Assembly: GCA_035630615.1 (NCBI GenBank)
Contig: DASQKI010000112.1
Coordinates: 1 to 64,000, forward strand
DNA from: DATFRX01 sp035630615
GTDB lineage: Bacteria > Actinomycetota > Actinomycetes > Propionibacteriales > Nocardioidaceae
DNA: 64,000 bases
Direction of reading: 5' to 3'
The position numbers were made by a program, and so were the translations under genes. Every line of letters begins with the position of its first letter. The first letter of the stretch is position 1. The notes beneath the pieces are model-generated. The model ran no database searches and was not told where the DNA came from. It saw only the letters and a program-made list of their open reading frames with translations. Below, piece by piece: positions 25,195 to 33,950 of this stretch.

Positions 25195-25946
25195 ACGACC
25201 ACCTCGGTCCCGGCGGTCCATTGCCGCAGGTCGCCCAGGATCGTGTCCCACCAGCCGGTCAGCAGCAGGACGCCGACCAGCACGATCATCCCGCCGCCGA
25301 TCCGCGACACGGCGACCTGGTGCTGTCGGACCCAGGCGATCGCGCCGAGCATGTGACGGTACGCCAGAGCCGCGACGATGAACGGCAGACCCAGGCCCAG
25401 GCAGTACACGATCGTCAAGAACGCCCCGCGCTCGGCGCTGGCCTCGTTGGTCGACAGGCTCAGCACGGCCGCGAGCGTCGGACCGATGCACGGAGTCCAA
25501 CCGAGCCCGAACAGCACGCCGAGCATCGGCGCCGCCGCGACGCCCACCTTCGGCACCGCGTGGATGCGCAGGTCGCGCTGCCCGAACGGCACCAGGCCCA
25601 TGAAGACCAAGCCGACCACGATCGTGACGATGCCCAGCACGGTCGTGAGCGTGTCCTCGTAGCGCAGCAACTCGCGGCCGAAACCGCCGAACAACGCGCC
25701 GAACGACACGAACACGGCCGTGAATCCGAGCACGAACAGCAGTGTTCCCGCGAGCATGCGGCCCCGTCGTGCCGACTCGAGGTCGACCGCCGACAGGCCC
25801 GACACGTACGAGACGTAGCCCGGCAGCAACGGCATCACGCACGGCGAGAAGAACGACACGAGGCCGGCGATCGCCGCGACCGGGATCGCCATCAACAGCG
25901 AGCCGGAGTAGGCGGTCTCGCCGAACCACTCACCCACCGCTGCCAC
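25191..25946 (-). CDS. ccdA: Thiol-disulfide transporter CcdA
   Basis: A 251-residue six-helix protein of the DsbD/CcdA family moving reducing equivalents across the membrane to ResA. Both redox Cys are present: Cys36 in SFFSPCVMPLLPGY and the second in GLGWTPCIGPTL. GTG 25946 lies 17 bases before the end of resA, showing overlap and coupling. With resA and resB-ccsB it forms the complete system II pathway. Confidence 0.93.
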   Translation of the reverse strand: MAAVGEWFGETAYSGSLLMAIPVAAIAGLVSFFSPCVMPLLPGYVSYVSGLSAVDLESARRGRMLAGTLLFVLGFTAVFVSFGALFGGFGRELLRYEDTLTTVLGIVTIVVGLVFMGLVPFGQRDLRIHAVPKVGVAAAPMLGVLFGLGWTPCIGPTLAAVLSLSTNEASAERGAFLTIVYCLGLGLPFIVAALAYRHMLGAIAWVRQHQVAVSRIGGGMIVLVGVLLLTGWWDTILGDLRQWTAGTEVVV

Positions 25947-26526
25947 GCACCTCGTCGACCAGGTCGACCAGCGTCTCGACGGTCACCTCGGCGAACACCC
26001 GCGCGGCCAGCCGGCCCTCGGAGTCGACCACATAGGTCGTCGGTGGCGACACCGCCATCATCGACTCGGGCAGGTCGAGCAGGGTGCTGCTGTCCGGGTC
26101 GTAGATGCTCGGATAGTCGATGCCGTATTCCTTCTGAAAAGCCAGCGCGCTCGCGGTCTGGTCCCGGATGTCGATGCCGAGGAAGCTCACGCCTTGCGGC
26201 GCCAACCGCTTCGCCGCTTCTGCGAGGTCGGCGGCCTCCGCGTGGCACGGCCCGCACCACGAACCCCAGACGTTGACGACCACGACATCACCGGCGCTGT
26301 TGTCGATGACGTCGCCGAGTGAGATGTCGGCGCCTTCGAGGGTCTCACCGGCGAAGTCCGGGGCCGGCTCCCGATCGGCCGGCGGCACGACCGTGATCGA
26401 CCCGTCGGCACTGATGTAGCCGCCGCTTTCCGAGTTGGTCGCCAGGTCCGACGTACAGGACGTCAGGGCGATAGCGAGGGCAAGCGCCGCCCACCCCTTC
26501 GCGCCGAGATTGCGCGTCTTGCCCAC
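25930..26526 (-). CDS. resA: Thioredoxin-like lipoprotein ResA
   Basis: A 198-residue thiol-disulfide reductase that keeps apocytochrome c Cys reduced. The active site is WGSWCGPCHAEAADLAEA; the fold continues through DIRDQTASALAFQKEYGIDYP and the cis-Pro block SPPTTYVVDSEG. The chosen GTG (26526) gives MGKTRNLGAKGW, a hydrophobic stretch and a lipobox LTSC (Cys24), a proper lipoprotein signal. The codons for residues 1-8 lie in one arm of palindromic element A2, so the repeat appears to provide the start codon. The frame is open to 26607 but the extra residues come entirely from the element and precede the signal peptide. Confidence 0.88.
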   Translation of the reverse strand: MGKTRNLGAKGWAALALAIALTSCTSDLATNSESGGYISADGSITVVPPADREPAPDFAGETLEGADISLGDVIDNSAGDVVVVNVWGSWCGPCHAEAADLAEAAKRLAPQGVSFLGIDIRDQTASALAFQKEYGIDYPSIYDPDSSTLLDLPESMMAVSPPTTYVVDSEGRLAARVFAEVTVETLVDLVDEVRGSGG

Positions 26527-26590
26527 CTCTCCACGACGACCTTGCGCGTCTTGCCAACCGGGTGGTGGGCGAGACGCGCAATCTCGGCGC
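26501..26590. repeat. Palindromic element A2 (90 bp) at resA start
   Basis: Arms 26501-26527 and 26564-26590 pair over 27 bases with one mismatch (a possible G-U pair). The arms match element A1 in ccsB nearly base for base; inside the loop there is a second direct copy of the arm core (TTGCGCGTCTTGCC, 26542-26555). It fills the gap between the phosphatase gene and resA and extends into resA coding. Confidence 0.95.
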
Positions 26591-26613
26591 AAGAGGGGTT
26601 CGCGCATGACGCT

Positions 26614-27270
26614 TCAGGCCCCCGCCACGAACTTCTTCGACAGGGGCGGCAGCAGGTCACGGGCCGGCTCGGTGTAGCCGACCGAGACGAGTGCGTCGCC
26701 GGCGTACGCGAACGACGTGACGCTGGCCAGGCTGCACTGCCGCCGACGTGGGTCGTGCACGAAGCGCCGACGGCCCTCGCCGGCGAGTCGGGCCACCCAA
26801 ACCGGTAGTTGGTGCGACACGATGACGGCCTCGTGGCCGGCAGCCTCGTCGCGCGCGTCCGCCATCGCCGCGTGCATCCGGCCGGCGATCTGACGGTACG
26901 GCTCGCCCCACGAGGGCCGCATCGGGTTGCGCAGCATCCACCACACCTGCGGGCGGCGAAGGGCGCCGTCGCCGACGCCGAACACCCTGCCCTCGAAGAG
27001 GTTGCTGGCCTCGATGACCCGATCGTCGATCTCGACGTCGACACCAGTGCGCGTAGCGATCGGCTCCATCGTCTCCCGTGCCCGCTCCAGCGGGGACGAC
27101 ACCAGGTGCGTGATGTCGCGTTCCTCGGCCCATTCGGCGAGCCGCTCGGCCATCGCCCGTCCCAGGTCGGACAGGTGGAAGTCCGGCATCCGCCCGTAGA
27201 GGACCCCGGTCGGGTTGGCCACCTCGCCGTGGCGGATCAGGTGCACCACGGTGCGTGTGGCATCGGTCAT
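26614..27270 (-). CDS. Histidine phosphatase (phosphoglycerate mutase family)
   Basis: A 218-residue member of the histidine phosphatase superfamily. The catalytic His is in HLIRHGEVANP, with the second His in AVIVSHQLPVW and conserved Arg in SSPLERARETMEP. The C-terminal YTEPARDLLPPL is typical of the actinobacterial subgroup beside resA (Rv0525 in M. tuberculosis). Substrate unknown. It lies between hemL and resA in the same direction, 18 bases after hemL. Confidence 0.85.
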   Translation of the reverse strand: MTDATRTVVHLIRHGEVANPTGVLYGRMPDFHLSDLGRAMAERLAEWAEERDITHLVSSPLERARETMEPIATRTGVDVEIDDRVIEASNLFEGRVFGVGDGALRRPQVWWMLRNPMRPSWGEPYRQIAGRMHAAMADARDEAAGHEAVIVSHQLPVWVARLAGEGRRRFVHDPRRRQCSLASVTSFAYAGDALVSVGYTEPARDLLPPLSKKFVAGA

Positions 27271-27288
27271 CGACGTACGTTCCCTCGC

Positions 27289-28650
27289 TCATCCCCCGCT
27301 CGGCGGCACCGAGTCGGGCCGCGCCACGGCTGCCGCTTTCGCGGCAACCGGCAGCGCGGAGTGAATACGGTCCAGCGCGGCGTCGTCATGAGCCGTCGAC
27401 ACGAACCACGCCTCGTACGCGCTCGGCGGCAGGTATACGCCGTGGTCCAGCATGACGTGGAAGAAGTCGCGGAAGCGATGCAGGTCCTGACTTTGGGCCG
27501 CCGCGAAGTCGCGGACCGGCTCGGTCGGACCGAAAAACACACTGAAGAGGGTGCCGCTGCCCTGGACGACGTGCGGTACGCCCGCCGCGGTGAGCGCCTC
27601 GGCCGCCATGTCCCGCAGCCGCTGCGCGGTGGAGTCCAGACGGGCGTACGCAGCAGCGTCGGCCAGTCGCAACGTGGCCAGACCGGCGCTGGCGGCGACC
27701 GGATTGCCGGACAGCGTGCCGGCCTGGTAGACCGGCCCCTCGGGCGCGAGCTGGCTCATGATCGCGGACCGACCGCCGAACGCGGCTGCCGGAAATCCCC
27801 CACCCATGACCTTGCCGAACGTCATCAGGTCCGGCTGCCAGCCCTCGATCCGGCCGTCCAACCCCCACTGGCCGGCCTCGCTCACCCGGAAGCCGGTCAT
27901 CACCTCGTCGCTGATCAAGAGGGCACCGTGGCGGGCGCACATGTCGGCGAGGAACGCGTTGAACCCAGGGTCGGGCGGCACCACGCCCATGTTGCCCGGC
28001 GCCGCCTCGGTGATGACGCAGGCGATCGAGATGCGGTGGTTGGCGAAGGCGGCCTCGACGGCATCGCGGTTGTTGTACGGCAGGACCAGCGTCGCGAGCG
28101 TCGATCCGGCCGGCACACCCGGCGTACCCGGCAGGCCGAACGTAGCGACACCGGAGCCGGCCTCGGCGAGCAGTGCGTCGACGTGCCCGTGATAGCAGCC
28201 GGCGAACTTGACGACCAGCTCACGACCGGTCGCTCCGCGGGCCAGCCGGATCGCCGACATCGTCGCCTCGGTGCCCGACGACACAAGGCGCACCTGGTCG
28301 ACCGGCGTGCGGGCCACGATCTCCTCGGCGAGCGCGACCTCGGGCTCGCTAGGTGTGCCGAACGACGTGCCGCGGGCGGCGGCGGTCGTGACGGCGTCGA
28401 TCACCTCGGGATGGGCGTGGCCGTGCAGAAGGGGGCCCCACGAGCCGACCAGGTCGACGTATTCGCGGCCGTCGACGTCGACGAGGTACGGGCCGTGACC
28501 CTCCGCCATGAACCGCGGCGTACCCCCGACCGCGCCGAACGCGCGGACCGGAGAGTTGACGCCGCCCGGAGTGACCTCGCGGGCACGGGCGTAGAGAGCT
28601 GCGCTTCGGGTGAGGGCTTCGGACTCGGGCACCCGCCTATTGTGCCCCAT
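27289..28650 (-). CDS. hemL: Glutamate-1-semialdehyde 2,1-aminomutase
   Basis: A 453-residue PLP enzyme making 5-aminolevulinate from glutamate 1-semialdehyde, the step after HemA in the C5 heme pathway. Motifs: VTPGGVNSPVRAFGAVGGTPRF, SWGPLLHGHAHPEV, VSSGTEATMSAIRLARGATG, ISDEVMTGFR and the PLP Lys in MTFGKVMGGGFPAAAFGGR. ATG 28650 is shown, but it lies inside a palindrome with AGGAG directly abutting it; GTG 28632 (MPESEALTRSAALY) with CACAAT six bases upstream is a good alternative start. It heads the group hemL - phosphatase - resA. Confidence 0.92.
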   Translation of the reverse strand: MGHNRRVPESEALTRSAALYARAREVTPGGVNSPVRAFGAVGGTPRFMAEGHGPYLVDVDGREYVDLVGSWGPLLHGHAHPEVIDAVTTAAARGTSFGTPSEPEVALAEEIVARTPVDQVRLVSSGTEATMSAIRLARGATGRELVVKFAGCYHGHVDALLAEAGSGVATFGLPGTPGVPAGSTLATLVLPYNNRDAVEAAFANHRISIACVITEAAPGNMGVVPPDPGFNAFLADMCARHGALLISDEVMTGFRVSEAGQWGLDGRIEGWQPDLMTFGKVMGGGFPAAAFGGRSAIMSQLAPEGPVYQAGTLSGNPVAASAGLATLRLADAAAYARLDSTAQRLRDMAAEALTAAGVPHVVQGSGTLFSVFFGPTEPVRDFAAAQSQDLHRFRDFFHVMLDHGVYLPPSAYEAWFVSTAHDDAALDRIHSALPVAAKAAAVARPDSVPPSGG

Positions 28651-28676
28651 CTCCTACAGCCTGTAGGAGATGGGGC
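28644..28676. repeat. 16-bp-arm palindrome at the hemL start
   Basis: GCCCCATCTCCTACAG (28644-28659) and CTGTAGGAGATGGGGC (28661-28676) are perfect reverse complements around one base. In hemL mRNA it would pair the purine-rich AGGAG with CTCCT. It covers the ATG at 28650 and abuts the alternative start and -10 region. Confidence 0.9.
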
Positions 28677-28936
28677 GTCGACGCTCGAGATCTCAGATTG
28701 CGAGACCTCCGAGGCTCGCAAACCGCTGCGGATTTCGTCGTCGGGCACCGGGATCGCCGTCGATCCTCGTGTTTTTCTCGATGATCACAGACCGTACACT
28801 TCGGATATCAGTGACATCTCGGCACGAGACGCCCTGACCGTCCGGGCCGAGTTCTCTGCCCCGCGTCACCAAAGGATGCGTGCCCCGTCTTTATGGACGT
28901 AATCTCTGCGTACTGCGGGTAAAACGGGAGGGCTGC
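28677..28936. other. Divergent control region between hemL and transglycosylase
   Basis: This 260-base gap has a hairpin with 7-bp arms TTGCGAG/CTCGCAA (28698-28704, 28715-28721), a T-run (28771-28776) and several AT-richer steps, but no promoter I can call with confidence. The long untranslated leader before the transglycosylase could be regulatory; I tried to fit a c-di-AMP riboswitch and could not. Confidence 0.4.
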
Positions 28937-30280
28937 ATGTTTACCAAGGGGAGCGCCGACGACCGGCGAGCCCGGCTAGCCGGTTGGCAGAAGGCCATGG
29001 CGATCGTGCCGTTGGCCCTGCTCACGGGCTCGCTGACGTCTGCGGTCGGCAGCCCGCCCGACGAGCCGGACTCCCTTGGCGACGACTCAACGGCCAGTGT
29101 CGTCGCGCCGGTCGTGCCGACCACGCCCTTCGAGGAGCCGGCCAGTGTCCAGCTGACCGACTCGTTCCCGACCGGCGTCGACCCGCACGCCGGTCCCGAC
29201 GGCACCGTCTCGACCATTTCCTCCAACGGCATCCCGACCGCCGCTCTGATCGCCTACCAGCGCGCCGCCACCGTCCTCGCCGAGGCCGACCCGAGCTGTC
29301 GGCTCGAGTGGCCCCTGATCGGCGCGATCGGCCGCGTCGAGTCCGACCACGGCCGCGCCAACGGCAACGTGCTCGGGTCCGACGGGCTGGCCCGCCCCGG
29401 CATCTACGGCGTCCCGCTCAACGGCCAGGGCGGCACCGCCAGCATCAGCGACTCCGACAACGGCGTCTACGACAACGACCCAGCTTGGGACCGCGCGGTC
29501 GGGCCGATGCAGTTCATCCCGACCACGTGGCAGGTCGTCGCGGTCGACGGCGACAACGACGGGGCCAAGAACCCGCAAGACATCGACGACGCGGCACTCG
29601 CGACCGCGGTATACCTGTGCGCCGGCGAGGGCGACCTCAGCACCGATTCGGGCGCCCGGACGGCGATCTACCGCTACAACCACTCCACCGACTACGTCAA
29701 CCTGGTGATGTCGATCGCCGAGGCGTACGCGATGGGCGACTACTCGATGGTGCCCAACGGCACGACGACGCCCACCGTCCTCACCGATCTCGACCACGAC
29801 GCGCAGCAGCAGGACGGCGACCAGACCAGCGGACCGTTCAACGGCCCGCCCGACAGCCACGGCAACCAGGGCGACGACGACCCGTCCGGCGGCGACGACA
29901 ACGGCGGCTCCGACGGGCCGAGCGACAACAACGGCGGCGGCGACAACGGTGGGGACAACGACGGCGGTGGAGACAACGGCGGCGACGGCGGCTCCGACGG
30001 CGGAGACAACTCCGGCGGCCTCCAGGATGTCCCCGGCGATGTGAGCGACGGCGTCGGCGACACCGTCAACGTCCTCAACACGCTCGCCGAGGCGACGAAG
30101 TGGTGCCAGCGGCAGCTCGCCGACGAAAACGGCATCACACAGGCCGACATCGGGACCTGCGCCGATGCGGTGGTCGGCCAGACCGTCACCGAGGCGGCCG
30201 ACACGCTCAGCGGCCTGCTCGACAGCCTGCTCGGCGACGTAGTCTGCGGCCTGCTCGGCTGCCAGCGCGAAGGGGACTAA
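28937..30280 (+). CDS. Secreted lytic transglycosylase
   Basis: A 447-residue exported protein with an N-terminal hydrophobic segment (MAIVPLALLTGSLTSAVG) after a basic start. Residues about 105-280 form a MltB-like lytic transglycosylase domain: catalytic Glu in IGAIGRVESDHGR, AVGPMQFIPTTWQ, AVYLCAGEGDL and AIYRYNHSTDYVNLVM. Then comes a long Gly/Asp/Asn-rich linker (about 305-370) and a C-terminal piece with four Cys (KWCQRQLADENGI, CADAVVG, VVCGLLGCQ). It cleaves peptidoglycan in the wall, probably during growth. ATG 28937 follows GGGAGGGC. Confidence 0.85.
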   Translation: MFTKGSADDRRARLAGWQKAMAIVPLALLTGSLTSAVGSPPDEPDSLGDDSTASVVAPVVPTTPFEEPASVQLTDSFPTGVDPHAGPDGTVSTISSNGIPTAALIAYQRAATVLAEADPSCRLEWPLIGAIGRVESDHGRANGNVLGSDGLARPGIYGVPLNGQGGTASISDSDNGVYDNDPAWDRAVGPMQFIPTTWQVVAVDGDNDGAKNPQDIDDAALATAVYLCAGEGDLSTDSGARTAIYRYNHSTDYVNLVMSIAEAYAMGDYSMVPNGTTTPTVLTDLDHDAQQQDGDQTSGPFNGPPDSHGNQGDDDPSGGDDNGGSDGPSDNNGGGDNGGDNDGGGDNGGDGGSDGGDNSGGLQDVPGDVSDGVGDTVNVLNTLAEATKWCQRQLADENGITQADIGTCADAVVGQTVTEAADTLSGLLDSLLGDVVCGLLGCQREGD

Positions 30281-30297
30281 CGCCGTCGCGGCTGCGG

Positions 30298-31272
30298 TCA
30301 GCGGAGGCGGTGTGCGACCTCGGTGGCCCAGTAGGTGAGGATCACCTCGGCACCGGCCCGGCGCAGGCCGATCATGATCTCGTCGATCGCCCGATCGCGG
30401 TCGATCCACCCTTGGGCGGCAGCTGCCTCGACCATCGCGTACTCGCCCGAGACGTTGTAGGCCCCGACCGGGACGTCGACCGCCTCGCGTACGGCGTGGA
30501 CCACGTCGAGGTAGCCGAGCGCCGGCTTGACCAAGACGATGTCGGCGCCCTCCTCGACGTCGAGCCGAGCCTCGCGGATCGCCTCGCGCCCGTTGGCCGG
30601 ATCCTGTTGGTAGGCGCGCCGGTCGCCGCGAAGCGATGACGCCACCGCCTCCCGGAACGGCCCATAGAACGCCGAGGAGTATTTCACCGCGTACGCGACG
30701 ATCCCGGTCGACACGTGTCCCGCGTCGTCGAGGGACGTGCGCACCGCGCCGACCTGGCCGTCCATCATGCCGCTGGTGCCGAGCAGGTGCGCCCCGGCCT
30801 CGGCCTGGGCGACTGCCATCCGGGCGTAGTGTTCGAGCGTCGCGTCGTTGTCGACCTCGCCATGGTCGTCGAGGACGCCGCAGTGTCCATGGTCGGTGAA
30901 CTCGTCGAGGCACAGGTCGGCCATGACCACCATGCCGTCACCCACCTCGGCCACCGCGTCGGCGATCGCGACGTTGAGCACACCGTCCGGGTCGACAGCA
31001 CCGGACCCGACGGCGTCCTTCGAGGTCGGGACGCCGTGGAGCATCACACCGCCCACGCCGGCCGACGCGGCCTCCGCGATCGCCTTGCGGGCGGAGTCGC
31101 GAGTGTGTTGGACGACGCCAGGCATCGACTGCACCGGCACCGGCTCCGCCACGTCTTCGCGGACGAACAGCGGCAGGACCAGCTGTCGCGGCGACACCGA
31201 GGTCTCGCCCACCAGACCCCGGATCGCGGGCGTCCGGCGCAATCGACGCGGCCGACTCGACGGGAACCCCAT
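30298..31272 (-). CDS. hemB: Porphobilinogen synthase
   Basis: A 324-residue 5-aminolevulinate dehydratase. Features: LVLPLFVREDVAEPVPVQSMPGV, the metal-region segment MADLCLDEFTDHGHCGVLDDHGE (fewer metal Cys than the zinc enzymes, as in Mg-dependent forms), AVKYSSAFYGPFREA with one Schiff-base Lys and DIVLVKPALGYLDVV with the other. It lies 12 bases after the cobA-hemD fusion and ends the rex-hemA-hemC-cobA/hemD-hemB cluster. Confidence 0.93.
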   Translation of the reverse strand: MGFPSSRPRRLRRTPAIRGLVGETSVSPRQLVLPLFVREDVAEPVPVQSMPGVVQHTRDSARKAIAEAASAGVGGVMLHGVPTSKDAVGSGAVDPDGVLNVAIADAVAEVGDGMVVMADLCLDEFTDHGHCGVLDDHGEVDNDATLEHYARMAVAQAEAGAHLLGTSGMMDGQVGAVRTSLDDAGHVSTGIVAYAVKYSSAFYGPFREAVASSLRGDRRAYQQDPANGREAIREARLDVEEGADIVLVKPALGYLDVVHAVREAVDVPVGAYNVSGEYAMVEAAAAQGWIDRDRAIDEIMIGLRRAGAEVILTYWATEVAHRLR

Positions 31273-31284
31273 GGCGGCCGCCTC

Positions 31285-33015
31285 CTACCGCGCCGCGCGC
31301 CGGGTCGTCGAACGGCGGGCCGATCCACGACGCCCCGACGGACGCCGCTGCGACGGACGCAGCACCGGCTCACCGGACTCGAGAAGCGTGGCCCGACGCT
31401 CGGCGCCGAAATCGGCCAGCGCATCGGCGAGCTCGTTGGCGGACGGGTTCGGCGCCATCACGTCGACCCGCAGGCCGTGCTCCTCGGCGGTCTTGACCGT
31501 CTGCGGTCCGATGCAGGCGATGATCGTCGTCGCGTGCGGCTTGCCGGCGATGCCGACGAGGTTGCGCACCGTCGACGACGACGTGAACAGCACCGCGTCG
31601 AACTTGCCGGCCTTGATCGCCTCCCGGGTCGGCGCGGGCGGCGGCGCGGCCCGCACGGTCCGGTAGGCCGTGACGTCGTCGACTTCCCAGCCGAGCTCGA
31701 CCAGGCCCGCGACCAGCGTCTCGGTCGCGATGTCGGCCCGAGGCAGGAAGACCCGGTCGATCGGGTCGAGCACCTCGTCGTAGGGCGGCCAGTCGTCGAC
31801 CAAACCCCGCGCCGACTGCTCGCCGGACGGCATCAGGTCGGGCTGGATGCCCCACGTACGCACGGCGTCGGCGGTCTTGTCGCCCACGACGGCGATCTTG
31901 AGACCCGAGAACGCTCGCGAGTCGAGCCCGTACTCCTCGAACTTCTCGCGTACGGCCTTGACCGCGTTGACCGACGTAAAGGCGATCCACTCGTACCGGC
32001 CCTCGACCAAGCCCCTGATCGCTCGGTCCATCTGCTGCGGATTGCGCGGCGGCTCGACCGAGATGGTCGGCACCTCCTCGGGCACGGCGCCGTAGGACCG
32101 CAGCTTGTGGACCAGACCGGCCGACTGCTCCTTGGTGCGCGGGACCAGCACCCGCCATCCGAACAGCGGCTTGGTCTCGAACCACGACAGCGTCTCGCGC
32201 AGTTCGACGACGTCGCCGACGACCATGACGACCTGGCCGGCGAACTCGGCCTCCTTCGCGGCCGCTGCCAACTCGTCGAGCGTCGACACCACCGTCGTCT
32301 GCTCGGTCGTCGTGCCGTGCTGCGTGATGGCGACCGGGGTGTCGGCGTCGCGGCCGGCATCGATGATGGTGGTCGCGACCTCTTCGATCGCGGCGGCGGA
32401 AAGCAAGACGACGAGAGTCTGCTTGCCGACGTGCGCCTGCCAGTCGATCCGAGCGTCACCGGCGCGGACGACGGCGACATCGCGACGGTTGCGCGTGGTC
32501 AGCGGGATGCCGGCGTACGCGGGCACTCCGGATGCCGACGACACCCCGGGAACGACCTCGAACGCGATCCCGGCCCTGCGGCAGGCCTGCGCCTCCTCGG
32601 GCCCGGTTCCGTGCAGGAACGGGTCGCCGCCGAGCAGCCGTACGACGCGGCCGCCGGCCTTGGCGTGCTTGACGACCAGCCGCCCGCGAGCCGCGTGGGT
32701 CAACGCCACGCCGTCCTCGCCCAGGCCACCCTCGACGAGCTGGACCTCCTCGCCGTCACGAAGATCGGCGACCAGGTCGGCATGGCTCGATACCTCGGTG
32801 ATCACGACATCGGCGCCACGTATCAGGTCGGCCGCCTTGACCGTCAGAAGGTCGGGGTCACCTGGACCGGCGCCCACAAAGCTCACCCAGCCGACCGGGG
32901 TCCGCGTCGGCTTTGCCTTGGACGCGCCCGAGTTGGTGGCGGTCTGCTTTCGCTGCGTGGCAGACATGGTCACGGCGGTCTTCTTCCTTGTTTGCCGTAG
33001 GGGTGTTGCGGTCAC
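31285..33015 (-). CDS. hemD: Uroporphyrinogen-III methyltransferase/synthase fusion
   Basis: A 576-residue fusion. The N-terminal half (about 42-285) is a SUMT/CobA-type methyltransferase: VSFVGAGPGDPDLLTVKAADLI, VRLLGGDPFLHGTGPEEA, VVPGVSSASGVPAYAGIPLTTR. The C-terminal half (about 295-545) is HemD: WRVLVPRTKEQSAGL, WIAFTSVNAVKAV, LFTSSSTVRNL and IACIGPQTVKTAEEHGL. It closes uroporphyrinogen III and can divert it to precorrin-2 for siroheme or B12. The Arg/Ser-rich tail is disordered. GTG 33015 overlaps the hemC stop (GTGA). This fusion is the normal form in many actinobacteria. Confidence 0.92.
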   Translation of the reverse strand: MTATPLRQTRKKTAVTMSATQRKQTATNSGASKAKPTRTPVGWVSFVGAGPGDPDLLTVKAADLIRGADVVITEVSSHADLVADLRDGEEVQLVEGGLGEDGVALTHAARGRLVVKHAKAGGRVVRLLGGDPFLHGTGPEEAQACRRAGIAFEVVPGVSSASGVPAYAGIPLTTRNRRDVAVVRAGDARIDWQAHVGKQTLVVLLSAAAIEEVATTIIDAGRDADTPVAITQHGTTTEQTTVVSTLDELAAAAKEAEFAGQVVMVVGDVVELRETLSWFETKPLFGWRVLVPRTKEQSAGLVHKLRSYGAVPEEVPTISVEPPRNPQQMDRAIRGLVEGRYEWIAFTSVNAVKAVREKFEEYGLDSRAFSGLKIAVVGDKTADAVRTWGIQPDLMPSGEQSARGLVDDWPPYDEVLDPIDRVFLPRADIATETLVAGLVELGWEVDDVTAYRTVRAAPPPAPTREAIKAGKFDAVLFTSSSTVRNLVGIAGKPHATTIIACIGPQTVKTAEEHGLRVDVMAPNPSANELADALADFGAERRATLLESGEPVLRPSQRRPSGRRGSARRSTTRRAAR

Positions 33016-33950
33016 GAAACCCGCTCCTTGTACAGTCCGGCGGCTCCATCGGTCAACAACTGCTCTGCGAGGCGGCGCCCGATGCCGACAGCATCGTCTG
33101 GTGGGCCGGCGGCGGACGCCCGGATCTGCGAACGCCCCTCAGGGTCGAGAGCAACGGCACGCAGCCACAGCTCGTCACCGTCGCCACCATCGGCGATCTC
33201 TCCCAGTGCCCCCACGGGTGCCGAACACCCCGCCTCCAACGTGGCCAGCAAGCTGCGCTCGGCCGTGACGGCGGCCCGGGTCTCCGGATCGTCCAGCGCC
33301 GCGCGAACCTGCGCGACCAGATCGTGGTCGCCGGCCCGACACTCGACCGCGAGAGCTCCCTGTCCAGGTGCGGGAAGCATCTGCAGCGGATCGAGCACCT
33401 CCGTGACGTCGTCGAGTCGCCCCAACCGAGCCAAACCGGCCCTTGCCAGGACGACGCCGTCGACCTCACCGAGTCGCAGCGCCTTGTCGATCCGGGTGTC
33501 GACGTTACCGCGAATCGCGACCACGTTCAGTCCGAGTCCAAGAGCGTGCAGCTGGGCCGCCCGACGCGGCGACCCGGTGCCGAGCGTCGATCCGGCCGGC
33601 AGCTCACCGAGACTGAGACGGTCTCTCGCGATCAAGACGTCGCGGGGATCCTGTCGAGTCGGGACCGCCGCCAAGGCGACGTCGACGTCGGTAGTCGTGG
33701 GGAGATCCTTGAGCGAGTGGACGGCGACGTCGACGTCGCCGCGCAGCAACGCATCGCGAAGCGCCGAGACGAACACGCCCTGGCCCCCGAACTCGGTCAG
33801 CGGACGGTCCGAGGCATCACCTTGGGTACGCACCTTGACCAGCGTCGTAGGGTGGCCGGTCGCGGCTGTCAGGGCGGCGGCGACCTCGGTGGCCTGGACC
33901 ATGGCGAGCTGGCTGCCGCGGGTGCCGATCCGGAGGGGGGCCCGCGTCAT
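33012..33950 (-). CDS. hemC: Hydroxymethylbilane synthase
   Basis: A 312-residue porphobilinogen deaminase. IGTRGSQLAMVQA, VHSLKDLPTT and GTGSPRRAAQL are the conserved blocks, and the dipyrromethane cofactor attaches to Cys in LEAGCSAPVGALG. ATG 33950 overlaps the hemA stop (ATGA). Usual length; nothing odd. Confidence 0.95.
   Translation of the reverse strand: MTRAPLRIGTRGSQLAMVQATEVAAALTAATGHPTTLVKVRTQGDASDRPLTEFGGQGVFVSALRDALLRGDVDVAVHSLKDLPTTTDVDVALAAVPTRQDPRDVLIARDRLSLGELPAGSTLGTGSPRRAAQLHALGLGLNVVAIRGNVDTRIDKALRLGEVDGVVLARAGLARLGRLDDVTEVLDPLQMLPAPGQGALAVECRAGDHDLVAQVRAALDDPETRAAVTAERSLLATLEAGCSAPVGALGEIADGGDGDELWLRAVALDPEGRSQIRASAAGPPDDAVGIGRRLAEQLLTDGAAGLYKERVS

Noticed and set aside
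28722..28936. c-di-AMP riboswitch before the lytic transglycosylase
   Set aside because: Some wall-hydrolase genes in actinobacteria have one, but I could not fit the conserved core to this sequence.
30715..33000. Long plus-strand open frame opposite hemB and cobA-hemD
   Set aside because: GC-rich antisense shadow; the opposite strand encodes recognised enzymes in a tight operon.
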